64,000 bases of DNA from CAWUEX02 sp038148375 (GTDB lineage: Bacteria; Pseudomonadota; Alphaproteobacteria; Rhodospirillales; Rhodospirillaceae). The notes beneath the pieces are model-generated. The model was not told the DNA's origin, did no database searches, and worked only from the letters and a program-made list of their open reading frames with translations. The DNA is taken from positions 186,001 through 250,000 of the forward strand of contig JAYQVH010000002.1 in the NCBI GenBank assembly GCA_038148375.1. Reading direction: 5' to 3'. Of the stretch, positions 17,877 to 26,615 are shown one piece after another; positions within the stretch are counted from its first letter, which is position 1; each line of letters starts with the position of its first letter. The position numbers and the translations under genes were made by a program.

Positions 17877-19451
17877 CTAACGCGCCAGCGACAGATAGCG
17901 GGTCAGATTGGCGCTGCGCGGATTGTCAATCCAGCCCCGCACCACCGGGCTAACCAGGCGCCGCCCAGCGTGGAAATACAGAGGAATCGCAGGCTGATCG
18001 GCGTTAAGGATGGCCTCCGCCTGTGCCAGCAAAGCCTGCCGCTTGTCGGGGTCGCGGGTCGCATTGGCCTCACGCAGTTTCGCATCGAACGCGGGATTCG
18101 CGTAGCCGGTGACGTTGGCGCCGTTAGACGACTCCATAAGTCCGAGAAATGTCGCGGCGTCGTCAATCGGACCAAACCATGTCCACCGGATGACTTCGAA
18201 ATTCCCCGTACGCCCATCCCGGTTCACATCCGCCGCGCCGGTGGTCTCGATATCCGGGTTCACGCCGATGGCTTTCCACATCGACGCCAGGGCGACAGAG
18301 ATGCGCCGGTTCTATTCGATGGGATCGGATTTCAGAGAAAACGTCAGCGGCGTGTCGGGCCCGAACCCGGCGTCGCGCAAAAGCGCCCGTGCCTGCGCAA
18401 TCCGCTGATTCAACGGGACCTCGGCGAAGTCCGCGGGCGTGCCGGAGTATCCGTCCGTGACCGGCGGCACCAAATTCGTCGCAGGCGCGGTTCCCGGTGG
18501 CAATAGCCGCGAAACGATAGCGTCTCGGTCGATGGCCATGGACAGCGCGCGGCGGACACGCACGTCATCGAACGGCGGGCGCTTCAGGTTGGGCGCAAGA
18601 TAATACACACCGAGCGCCGGAGTGATGTGCAATACGTCCGGCATGGTCTCGCGGATACGGTCGATCTGATCTGCCGGGAAATTGAGGATCACGTCCAACT
18701 CGCCGGCGCGGAACCGGCTCAGGCTCGTGCCTTGATTTTCCGTCGGGTAGTAGACCACTTCGTCGATCGCAACGTTGTCCGCATCAAAAAACAAATCGTT
18801 CTTAGCGGCACGTATCAAGGTCGCGGGCACGTGCTCGGTGAGCACGTAAGCGCCGTTCGACACCATCTTGCCCGGCCGGGTCCAGCCGCGCCCCTCGGTT
18901 TCGATCACATGACGGGGTACCGGTGATGCCGCGTTGGCCGCCATCAACTGCGGCAAATAGGCCGTCGGCTGCGCCAATGTGACCTGCAGCGTCCGCGCGT
19001 CTATGGCTAATACGCCCAACGCCTCTGGCGGAGCCTCGCCGCGATTGACCTGCTGGGCGTTCAAGATCGGATACAGCTGAGAGGCAAACCGCGCAGCTGT
19101 TTGCGGCGCCAGTAACCGGCGGAAGGAATAGACAAAATCTTCTGCGGTCAGCGGTGACCCGTCGGACCACACCGCGCCGTCACGCAGGTTGAAAGTGTAG
19201 ACCAGACCGTCGTCGCTGACCGTGTAAGACTTAGCGACGCCGGGAACGACTTTCCCCGCTGCGTCGAGCGTCATCAGACCCGTGAAAATGTCGTAGAGGA
19301 TGATCGCCGCGCTGTTGCCGACCGCGAGATGCGGATCGAGCGAACGCGGTTCCGTGTTGGTGCCACGATGCAGCGACCCAGCGTCGGCGTCCGCAATCAC
19401 CAGCGCGCCGAACGCCACAATAGCCACAAACGATCTCGGGAAATTCATCAT
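17877..19451 (-). pseudogene. Family-5 substrate-binding protein interrupted by an in-frame TAG
   Basis: From the ATG at 19451 a signal peptide (MMNFPRSFVAIVAFGALVIA) leads into an intact family-5 protein closely related to the one at 15097. At codon 380 (bases 18312-18314) there is a TAG; after it the same frame continues without a gap as NRRISVALASMWKAIG to the normal end at 17877. The paralogue has QEENRK where this gene has PIE-stop-NRR, so the lost residue was most likely Glu (GAG to TAG, one base). All other parts look functional, so the change is recent, is read through, or is a sequencing or consensus error. Confidence 0.85.
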
Positions 19452-19535
19452 ATATCTATGATGTTTCGAATGGGGCTTGGTTCGCAAGGGGGTATCGCCC
19501 ATGCTGCCGTCGTTTCGAGACTTGGGGAGGCCATC

Positions 19536-20324
19536 ATGAACCGACGCGAACTTCTGACCGGCACCGTCGCCGCCACATTCGCTGCCAACGCGGGCGGTCG
19601 CTCGGCCGCGGCGGCAAACGCCAAGACCTATATGCTCGTCCATGGCGCATGGCATGGCGGCTGGTGCTGGAAGTATGTGCGCGAACCGCTCGCCGCCGCT
19701 GGACATCATGTTTTCACGCCGTCGCTAACCGGTTTGGGTGACCGTGTTCATCTGCGTAATCCCGGTGTCAATCTGTCGACCCATGTCACTGATATCGTCA
19801 ATCTGTTCGTATTTGAAGATTTGCAGGACGTCGTGCTGGTTGGCCACTCCTACGCGGGCCATGTCGTCAGCTGGGTCGCGGACAAGGTCAAGGACCGCAT
19901 CTCTCATGTTGTTTATCTAGATGCCGTGCTGCCGACCGACGGCAAACCGTTCCTTGCGCCCGGCGTGGGAGAGGAGCGCATGAAGGTCGCCAAAGACGGC
20001 TACCTTATGGATGTGTCGACGCTCGCGTTTCTCGGCATTCCGGAGGATCATCCATTGGCCGGATGGGTGATGGACAATCTTGTCGAACACCCCCTGCCGA
20101 CGCTGATGGAAACCGTGGTCTATGAGAACGGCGGGCCTGCGGGACTGCCCAAGACATACGTCCGCTGCCTGCAAAGTGCGCGCATGGCCGGTGGGCAGGC
20201 AGATCCGGTCGCAGAAATGACGGCTAACGATCCTGAGTGGACCTACATCACGCTTGATACCGGCCACGACCTCATGGTCACGGCGCCAGACGAAACGGTC
20301 GGAATTTTGTCAGGGATCGGCTGA
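19536..20324 (+). CDS. Alpha/beta hydrolase with Tat-like signal (salicylate/methyl-esterase-like)
   Basis: The product has 262 residues from the ATG at 19536, with a strong GGGGAGG site 6 bases before it. The start MNRRELLTGTVAATFAANAGG is a twin-arginine type signal. The core is an alpha/beta hydrolase: LVHGAWHGGWCW is the oxyanion-hole strand, VLVGHSYAGHVVSW is the nucleophile elbow with S105, and the late His is in DTGHDLMV. Close relatives include plant methyl-salicylate esterase-like enzymes. It may hydrolyse an ester of the compound handled by the neighbouring cluster. It is divergent from the broken binding protein and convergent with the flavoprotein gene, with 4 bases between the stop codons. 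Confidence 0.85.
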   Translation: MNRRELLTGTVAATFAANAGGRSAAAANAKTYMLVHGAWHGGWCWKYVREPLAAAGHHVFTPSLTGLGDRVHLRNPGVNLSTHVTDIVNLFVFEDLQDVVLVGHSYAGHVVSWVADKVKDRISHVVYLDAVLPTDGKPFLAPGVGEERMKVAKDGYLMDVSTLAFLGIPEDHPLAGWVMDNLVEHPLPTLMETVVYENGGPAGLPKTYVRCLQSARMAGGQADPVAEMTANDPEWTYITLDTGHDLMVTAPDETVGILSGIG

Positions 20325-20328
20325 GGGG

Positions 20329-21882
20329 TCACACCTTCAGCGGGAGCATGGTCTCGCCGAGCAGGCGGCCGAAGGTCAGGGCCGGCGTGACCATCATGCC
20401 GCCGACGGCCGATTTGCCCATCAACTGGCCCGATCCGAGAATTTCCCCGGCGGCGTATAGGCCGGCGATGGCGCGGCCGTCCTCTCGAATCACCTGTAAC
20501 GTGTCGTTTACGGCGATGCCGACGGTCGACGTGATGGAAAATCCCTGCTGGCGAATGGCATAGAACGGCGCTTGTGCGATCGGCAGCGGCATGTGCGTGC
20601 GGCCGAAATCCGTGTCCTGTCCCGTGGACTGCGCTTTGTTGTAGCGCTCCACCGTGTCTGTCAGGCCGGCGGCATCGACACCGCTTTTGCGGGCGAGGTC
20701 TTCCAGAGTGCCGGCTTTGAAGAACATCGGGTGATCCTCGAAGGCCTGGGAGAAGTCCTCTTTGGTCCAGCCATCGATGCCGATCGGCGCTGTATCGAAA
20801 ATCGCCTGATCGAATACCAGCCAGGTGCGCATGTCCGGCTGCTCGACGAGGGCATGTTCCCGCTCATCGACACTGGGATTGTCTTCGGCGACGTACCGTC
20901 TGCCGTGGGCGTTGACCTGGATTTCCCAAGGTTGACGCCGTTCAGGATAGGTCACGAAGCGGGTATCCGGCGCGGCAGGCTCTTCGGCGCTCGCCATGAT
21001 GCGCGGCGAGCCGCAGATGTAGTTTTCTTTGCCGCGGGTGTAGCCGCCCGCCGCTAAGGCCATCAGGTGTCCATCACCGACGCAGTAGGGGTATGACGCG
21101 CGACCGTATTGTTTGTACCCGCTCAGTTCGTAAAACAACTGCGGGTTCGAGGCGTAACCGCCGCTCGCCAGTAAGACAGTCTGACCAAAAGCGTCGGTCA
21201 CCTCGCCGCTGTCGTTTTCGGCGCGCACTCCGGTCACCATGCCGCCGTCCATCAGCAGTTCACGCGCGCGCGTCCCGCGCCAGATGGTCAGGCGCCCGGC
21301 CTGTTCTTCCGCCAAGGCCAATGGTTCGATGGCGTCCAGAATGGAAATGCCGCCCTCCGGACCCCAGGCGTAACGCTTTTCACTGTAAGGTTCGTGCGCA
21401 AGACCGAGCAGGGGGTGCTCCGGTGGCGGAGTCAGCCCATTGTCCATCAGCCAATCGAAAGTGTCAGCCGCGTTCTCGACAGCAAGACGCACGATTGCCG
21501 GGTCGGCGGTGTTGCGGCTGATGCGCATGACATCGTCGAAGTGCAGTTGCGGTGTATCAATGATGCCTTTTTGCTTTTGCAGACGCGTGCCCGCTGCACT
21601 CATTTGTCCGGTCGACAGGAACAGCGTGCCGCCGATTTGCAGAGAGGCTTCTATTACGAGAACGCGCGCACCACGGCGGGCGGCGAAAATGGCCGCCGGC
21701 AATCCGGCCGTGCCGCCGCCGACGATGATGAGATCCCAGGCATCTGCCGCCCTGACGCTATGGCGGCCACCCGGCGCGACCGCCAAGCCGACCGTGGCGG
21801 AAGACGCCCCAATGAGAATTTGGCGGCGCGAGAGGTCTCCCGATAGCGACCATCTTTCCATCAGCGTGCGGTTGCGGTTCAT
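20329..21882 (-). CDS. FAD-dependent oxidoreductase, fumarate reductase/ketosteroid dehydrogenase type, Tat-exported
   Basis: The product has 517 residues. A twin-arginine signal lies inside the N-terminus (LSRRQILIGASSATVGLAVA, residues 18-37), so it is exported folded with FAD bound. The FAD motif GGGTAG is at residues 55-60, followed by VLVIEASLQIGGT. The C-terminal FAD part contains GLYAAGEILGSGQLMGKSAVGG. The family reduces or dehydrogenates C-C double bonds (fumarate reductase, urocanate reductase, 3-ketosteroid dehydrogenase); no heme domain is present, so the electron donor must be separate. It is the last gene of an operon with the 120-residue protein (21903) and the methyltransferase (22295). 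Confidence 0.87.
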   Translation of the reverse strand: MNRNRTLMERWSLSGDLSRRQILIGASSATVGLAVAPGGRHSVRAADAWDLIIVGGGTAGLPAAIFAARRGARVLVIEASLQIGGTLFLSTGQMSAAGTRLQKQKGIIDTPQLHFDDVMRISRNTADPAIVRLAVENAADTFDWLMDNGLTPPPEHPLLGLAHEPYSEKRYAWGPEGGISILDAIEPLALAEEQAGRLTIWRGTRARELLMDGGMVTGVRAENDSGEVTDAFGQTVLLASGGYASNPQLFYELSGYKQYGRASYPYCVGDGHLMALAAGGYTRGKENYICGSPRIMASAEEPAAPDTRFVTYPERRQPWEIQVNAHGRRYVAEDNPSVDEREHALVEQPDMRTWLVFDQAIFDTAPIGIDGWTKEDFSQAFEDHPMFFKAGTLEDLARKSGVDAAGLTDTVERYNKAQSTGQDTDFGRTHMPLPIAQAPFYAIRQQGFSITSTVGIAVNDTLQVIREDGRAIAGLYAAGEILGSGQLMGKSAVGGMMVTPALTFGRLLGETMLPLKV

Positions 21883-21902
21883 GAGTGGTCCTTTGGGTTT
21901 AT

Positions 21903-22265
21903 TTACGCTGCGGCGAAGTCGTCGGCGAGTTTCTCAGGGTCTTCGTTCAAGCTCTCGTTCTCAAGCGCTTCCAGCTCCTGGTGGACGATGCGCAAGATGC
22001 GGTTGATGTAATCCGCATGCCACTGCTGACGTTCGCGCGAGGCATCGTCGTCGGGGCGGTACGCGTCGATATTTGCTTTGGTCACCGGTGTTCCAGCTTC
22101 CAACAGGCGTTCAACGGTGTCGAGGCGTTCCCGGGTGACGGCCAATTCCGTCGCGACGGCCATGGTGATCGACAGCACCCGCTCTACTGCCGGATCATCG
22201 AAGAAATAAGGGCGTTTACCTTTGGCTTTGGCGTTGGCCAGTTTGTTGACGTCGATGTCGGTCAT
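21903..22265 (-). CDS. Conserved-looking 120-residue protein, unknown function
   Basis: The product has 120 residues, acidic and mostly helical, with no signal peptide, no cysteines and no recognisable domain. The middle is a likely coiled coil (about residues 32-60 and 84-108). It begins MTDIDVNKLANAKAKGKRPYFFDDPAVERVL. It lies 29 bases after the methyltransferase stop and 20 bases before the exported flavoprotein start, which makes it a probable accessory or chaperone-like partner of one of them. I do not recognise it. Confidence 0.6.
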   Translation of the reverse strand: MTDIDVNKLANAKAKGKRPYFFDDPAVERVLSITMAVATELAVTRERLDTVERLLEAGTPVTKANIDAYRPDDDASRERQQWHADYINRILRIVHQELEALENESLNEDPEKLADDFAAA

Positions 22266-22294
22266 AATGCGTTCCTACGTTCTCGAAAGCGTTG

Positions 22295-23521
22295 CTATTT
22301 CCAAGCGCCGAACAGATACCAGCGCTCGCCCTTATAGGCATTGTGTTTGGCGTCCCCACCGTCTTTCAGTTCCGGCTTGTGACGTGACAGCGTGCTTGAC
22401 CACGGCTGGAACCGACCCTGCTCAATATCGGCTTCCGTGCCACCATCGAGCATTTTATCCCGGTCGAACCCGGCGTCGGCCATAATATCGAACACGTCCA
22501 TGATATGAAGTTTCGACCAGAACGGCTCATTGTTGTACCAGGCATCCCAGTCGCGCGTGAACTGATCGAACAGCGGCGTGTCCGGCGTGAAATTCGGCTG
22601 CTCGACGTTGAGGTACAGGCCGCCCGGCGCCATCAAACCAAAAATCTTCTTGGTCATGCTGTGGATCGCGGCGGTCGACGTCTCGTGCCAGAACATCGTT
22701 GTTTGAATCCAGTCGAAGGATTCCGGTTCGAACTCCATCGACTCGCCATCGGCATGAATGAACCTGACGTTGGTGTAGCCCATCGCCTGTGCGCGGGCGT
22801 GACCCCAGCGCACCATCGGCGCGCCGGCATCGACCGCGATGACCTCTGCATCCGGAAAGGCCGCGGCGAGGGGGAGCGTGTTGACGCCGATCCCGGCACC
22901 CAGATCGAGTATGCGTTTGGGTGCGAAGTCCGGCGCCAGGTCACGTACAAAGTTGACGATTGCGCGGCCGCCGCCGTCGCCGTGCGACGACATTGACCCG
23001 GCTGTCGTGACGAACAGGCCGGCTTCGTAGTTTGCGCCCGCCAGCACGTCGTCGGCCGTCACCTCGGTGTAATAGCTGCCCGGCATGCAATGATTGTCGA
23101 CGGCAGCGAGATAACGCGGCACATGCGCCGCGGGATCGATGGACAGCGTGTTTTTGCCGTCGTTGTAGGTCCGCGCCTTATTGATCAAATTGGGAAGCTG
23201 CCGCAGCACGACGCTTCGCCCTGCCTGCTGGCGCTGCTCCATTGTGTTGCGCCGCAGGGCAGCCCAGTTTTGATAGTAGGGGTCAAGCCGCATGGCGTCG
23301 CGCACCTGTTGGCGTGTTGCCAGGTCTTTTCCCGTCTGTTTTTTGAACTCCGGCGCGACCCGCTTTTCGAAGGCCGTTCTGTTTCCTGGCGAGATTTTCT
23401 GTCCCAGGTGAACATTCAGATTGGTGAGGAAGTTGAACCGCGCCGTCTCGTCGTGGTTGACCTCGGGCGACAGCGGATGACGGCCGGTGCGGTCGTATGT
23501 CGGGGGCAGGGTGGCGGCCAT
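22295..23521 (-). CDS. SAM-dependent methyltransferase with N-terminal helical domain
   Basis: The product has about 408 residues from the ATG at 23521, preceded by GGAGA; an ATG 10 codons upstream is less likely. Residues 1-150 form a Lys/Arg-rich helical domain without known motif. The C-terminal half is class I: motif I ILDLGAGIGVNTLPLA, the acidic VIAVDAGAPMVRWGH, and FDWIQTTMFWHETS as motif IV. The family methylates small molecules or proteins. It leads an operon with a 120-residue unknown protein and a Tat-exported flavoprotein, a combination I do not recognise as a described pathway. Confidence 0.82.
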   Translation of the reverse strand: MAATLPPTYDRTGRHPLSPEVNHDETARFNFLTNLNVHLGQKISPGNRTAFEKRVAPEFKKQTGKDLATRQQVRDAMRLDPYYQNWAALRRNTMEQRQQAGRSVVLRQLPNLINKARTYNDGKNTLSIDPAAHVPRYLAAVDNHCMPGSYYTEVTADDVLAGANYEAGLFVTTAGSMSSHGDGGGRAIVNFVRDLAPDFAPKRILDLGAGIGVNTLPLAAAFPDAEVIAVDAGAPMVRWGHARAQAMGYTNVRFIHADGESMEFEPESFDWIQTTMFWHETSTAAIHSMTKKIFGLMAPGGLYLNVEQPNFTPDTPLFDQFTRDWDAWYNNEPFWSKLHIMDVFDIMADAGFDRDKMLDGGTEADIEQGRFQPWSSTLSRHKPELKDGGDAKHNAYKGERWYLFGAWK

Positions 23522-23736
23522 GAGATGATCTCCGGCAAGCGGATAAAGCACTGTGTCCCGTCAATCTAACGGCCCGCTTGCGTGAGTCAAAGGCGCGGCG
23601 CGGTATTGCCGCTTGTCCCGGCGTGCGGTCAAACACCCCGCCGCGGCCGAAAAAGGGTTGCCGCCCCCCGCAGGTTTGGGGTACCAGCCCCCATCCATTC
23701 GTTAAAACGACAGAGACAGACCGGAGTCGCCGTCCT

Positions 23737-24054
23737 ATGCCTACCCTTAACGTGACCAATCGCGCGGGTGAACAGCACCAGATCGATGGAAAAGCGGGTG
23801 CGACCCTCATGGAAGTCCTGCGCGACAATGATATGGACGTCGAGGCGATCTGCGGCGGCTGCTGTTCCTGTGCGACGTGCCACGTATTCATCGAGGGCGA
23901 CTGGGCTGCCAAACTGCCGGCCCGTTCCGAAGATGAGCAGGAGCTGGTCGAAGAGACGGAGAGCTATCAAGCCGACACTTCCCGGCTGAGCTGTCAGATA
24001 ACATTGACTGACGACATGGAAGGCATGGCCGTTACGGTCGCACCGGAAGAATAA
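23737..24054 (+). CDS. [2Fe-2S] ferredoxin, adrenodoxin type
   Basis: The product has 105 residues from the ATG at 23737; upstream sequence in the same frame has no family character. The cluster ligands are C39, C45, C48 and C86 (spacing CX5CX2CX37C, in ICGGCCSCATCH and SRLSCQ), the pattern of vertebrate-type ferredoxins that serve P450s and some oxygenases. C42 and C43 are extra. It stands alone with no reductase beside it. It may be the electron donor of the Rieske oxygenase at 13927; this is inferred only from proximity. Confidence 0.93.
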   Translation: MPTLNVTNRAGEQHQIDGKAGATLMEVLRDNDMDVEAICGGCCSCATCHVFIEGDWAAKLPARSEDEQELVEETESYQADTSRLSCQITLTDDMEGMAVTVAPEE

Positions 24055-24071
24055 GCGGTCTCACCGCTCGC

Positions 24072-24704
24072 TCAGGTGCCCGGGTCGATCGCCGTATAGG
24101 CGTGGCCGATCGTGGCGTCATTATCCAGACACTGAACCGTCAATCGGGCGACATCGCCGCGTCGGATCATGCCCGATGCCAAAAAATCCTCGGTCAGAAT
24201 CGCGGTACCGGTCGCCGGCTCCGACGATAATCCGCCGGGCCGAACGATTGTCCAGTCGAGGCCGCTATCTTTCAAATGATCCTCGCCCATGGTTTTGAGT
24301 TCGCAAACTTTGCCAAGGAACTGCACGGCCCGTTCCGACAACGCCGGCCGGCTGTCGCCACAGCCAAACGCTGTGATCAGGATGAAGCGGTTGAGCCCGG
24401 CCTCGACGGCAGCGTCGATGGCGTTGCGCACTCCCTCGTAGTCGACTTTGCGCTCCGCGCCCGCCGTATTGCCCAACGAGCAAATCGCAGCGGTGCAGTC
24501 GGCGTTCTTGACCGCGATGGTCAGACCTTCCGGATCGAACGCATCGCCGATGACGATCCGCGCACCGGTTTGCTCCAGCGCTGCGGTATCTGACGTCTCG
24601 CGGGCAATGCCGACGACCGCATCGCCGCGCTGACCGAGCAGGCGGGCGATCTCGAGCCCCGTTCTGCGGGTGCCGCCGAAAATCAATATGCGCTTCTGCG
24701 GCAT
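24072..24704 (-). CDS. NAD(P)-binding Rossmann protein, SDR_a5/NmrA-like
   Basis: The product has 210 residues from the ATG at 24704, which lies 10 bases after the GntR gene stop; the frame continues upstream inside that gene but without family character. The nucleotide-binding motif is ILIFGGTRRTGLEIARLLG, followed by VVGIARETSD, and DWTIVRPGGLS is the usual late motif of atypical SDRs. Such proteins are NAD(P)-dependent reductases or redox sensors (NmrA, BVR-B-like). It is co-transcribed with the regulator upstream. Confidence 0.85.
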   Translation of the reverse strand: MPQKRILIFGGTRRTGLEIARLLGQRGDAVVGIARETSDTAALEQTGARIVIGDAFDPEGLTIAVKNADCTAAICSLGNTAGAERKVDYEGVRNAIDAAVEAGLNRFILITAFGCGDSRPALSERAVQFLGKVCELKTMGEDHLKDSGLDWTIVRPGGLSSEPATGTAILTEDFLASGMIRRGDVARLTVQCLDNDATIGHAYTAIDPGT

Positions 24705-24714
24705 AGCGGAAGGA

Positions 24715-25536
24715 TCAGTCCGTGTGAGACCAGCGGAATCCGCCAACCTCACTCGGCTCACGGACCAAGTGGATGCGGTGCTGGTAGAAGTCGGCCAGAT
24801 AGACCGCATCGTGCCGCTCGACGGGGCGGTATGTGTTGTCGAAGACGATCAGCCGAAGGCGGACAAGGGGTGTGCCGACAGCGCATCCTAATGCGGTGGC
24901 ATCCTGCATGTCGGCAAGGGTTGCGCCGATCAGTTGGTCGGCGCTGAGGACGCTGATGCCTTTGTTCTCAAGGATGCTCAGGATAGACAGCGATTCAACG
25001 TCGCCCTGATTTAGATCGACATTGAGGTCGGCTGGGAAATACGTTCGCGAGCGTCCGATCACCTTGCCTTGCAGCACACGTACCAGTGACAGGCATGTTA
25101 CTTTCGCGCCCGCATCGAGTTGCAAGTCGGTGCGTGTTTCCGCATCTGCATCCTCGGTTGTGATTCGAATGTTGACCGGCTGGGAGCGTTGGGCCAAAGA
25201 GTCGAGCCGCTTGAGCACCTGACCCATGTCGCCGGTCAGCGGGGGGATCGCGTCGTTGCCGGTGACGAATGTTCCACGGCCTTGTTCGCGCCGGATCAAT
25301 TTGTCGGACACGAGTAGATCGACGGCTTTGCGGACGGTGATTCGCGAGACGCCGAATGTTTCACATAAATCGGATTCGGTGGGGAGCTGCGACCCGGCTC
25401 TGTAATTGCCGTTGTGAATCCAGTCCCGCAACGTCAGGTACACTTGATAGTACCGAGGCAACTTGCGGCTTTCGCCGATAAAGTCGTCCGAGGGAGAAGT
25501 TTCGACCACCGGTGTCTCCAACTTGGTCACAGACAC
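24715..25536 (-). CDS. GntR/HutC-family transcriptional regulator
   Basis: The product has 273 residues. The winged helix is at about residues 28-95: YQVYLTLRDWIHNGNYRAGS, then the recognition helix region ESDLCETFGVSRITVRKAV, and the wing LIRREQGRGTFV. The C-terminal 150 residues form a UTRA ligand-binding domain of the HutC group, ending in VERHDAVYLADFYQHRI. These repress catabolic operons until an effector binds. It sits at the end of the 10.5-25 kb catabolic island, with its target probably being that island, but no clear GntR operator could be picked out by eye. Confidence 0.9.
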   Translation of the reverse strand: MSVTKLETPVVETSPSDDFIGESRKLPRYYQVYLTLRDWIHNGNYRAGSQLPTESDLCETFGVSRITVRKAVDLLVSDKLIRREQGRGTFVTGNDAIPPLTGDMGQVLKRLDSLAQRSQPVNIRITTEDADAETRTDLQLDAGAKVTCLSLVRVLQGKVIGRSRTYFPADLNVDLNQGDVESLSILSILENKGISVLSADQLIGATLADMQDATALGCAVGTPLVRLRLIVFDNTYRPVERHDAVYLADFYQHRIHLVREPSEVGGFRWSHTD

Positions 25537-25614
25537 AAGATTAAGGCACTTCCAACAGAATTACACCCCGCCGGCCGCGCGGCAGAAAAGCCTATGACCT
25601 CAAGGCGGACGGTG

Positions 25615-25637
25615 CAAAAGCACCATTCACGATGGTG
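25615..25637 (-). terminator. Possible Rho-independent terminator after the methyltransferase gene
   Basis: On the minus strand, directly after the stop at 25638, lies a 6-bp stem caccat / atggtg with loop cgtga, followed by ctttt. The stem is short, so this is only a tentative terminator. Confidence 0.4.
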
Positions 25638-26615
25638 TTAATCACAGCTTTCAAATAGGCTGTCCAAGATATCACGAGGTGTCTTGGGGCCGCCAAGGCG
25701 TTTGAGCGCCAGCCGCTCCCGGATCGGGCGTAACGCATTGGCCCACAAGCGGCGGTATGGACGTGGCGACAGGTGATCATGCAGCGCCGAAGAATTACGG
25801 AGAGTCCGCTCAATCTTCTCGGCGGTGCCGGGTTTTATCAGCGGCACGGCACTGGGCCCCGCTTTCAAGACGGCGTTGAGGTGTCCGGTGTGGGGCTGCA
25901 CCGCAAGGTCGGAAACAGACAGACCTGCCTGTGCCGCGGCGTGGGTCAGGCCGTCAGCTGAAAAGGTGTGCAGGTGCGCGAAGTGAAACTGCCGCTGAGG
26001 CGCATGGTAGTTCGCGCCAACGTTTGGCACCTCGACGATTATCACGCCGGTGGGCCTGAGCCCACGGCCAAGACGTTTGAGCGTTTCCACAGGGTTTGAA
26101 AGATGCTCAAGAACGTGGTGCAGGGTGATTGCGTCCCAGGCGCCCGCGTCGGGAAAATTCTGCTCAATGGTGCCAACCGCGATGTCGATACCGTATGACG
26201 TGCGCGCGTGCTCGGCGTAGCCGAGGTTTGGCTCCAGTCCCGTCGCGGCATAGCCCTCACGTGTGAGCAAATAAACGAATTCTCCGCCACCGGCGCCGAT
26301 GTCGAGCACCGACGCGCCGTCGCGGACATGCGGTGCGAGGCGTTCCAGCCGCTCGAGTGCGCGCAGGCCGGCCCGGTAGACATGCTTATTCTTCGGTGCG
26401 GTGACCTTCTTATAGGACGCTCTGTAGGAGCGCGCGTAATACGCGTCGAGTTCATCCTGCGTCGGCTGCGGATTGGTGAACACATGGCCGCAGTCGCGGC
26501 ACAGGGCTGTTGTCAACGCGCCGCCGTTCCGGTCTCTTTCGCTCACGGTGGTCAGGTCTGTGGCGGAGCACAGCGGGCAAGGGATGACGCGTCCTGCAAA
26601 CTGCGGCGTACTCAC
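25638..26615 (-). CDS. SAM-dependent methyltransferase with zinc ribbon (Methyltransf_23 type)
   Basis: The product has 325 residues when started at the GTG at 26615, which overlaps the stop of the acyltransferase by 4 bases (GTGA). The N-terminus carries two CxxC knuckles (PCPLC and CRDCGHVFTNPQP), a zinc ribbon typical of sugar- and cell-surface methyltransferases. The core holds motif I VLDIGAGGGEFVYLLTREG, then ATGLEPNLGYAEH and DAITLHHVLEHLSNP. The C-terminal 80 residues are an additional domain. Coupling to a lipid A acyltransferase and the divergent glycosyltransferase suggests action on a surface glycan or lipid. Confidence 0.85.
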   Translation of the reverse strand: MSTPQFAGRVIPCPLCSATDLTTVSERDRNGGALTTALCRDCGHVFTNPQPTQDELDAYYARSYRASYKKVTAPKNKHVYRAGLRALERLERLAPHVRDGASVLDIGAGGGEFVYLLTREGYAATGLEPNLGYAEHARTSYGIDIAVGTIEQNFPDAGAWDAITLHHVLEHLSNPVETLKRLGRGLRPTGVIIVEVPNVGANYHAPQRQFHFAHLHTFSADGLTHAAAQAGLSVSDLAVQPHTGHLNAVLKAGPSAVPLIKPGTAEKIERTLRNSSALHDHLSPRPYRRLWANALRPIRERLALKRLGGPKTPRDILDSLFESCD

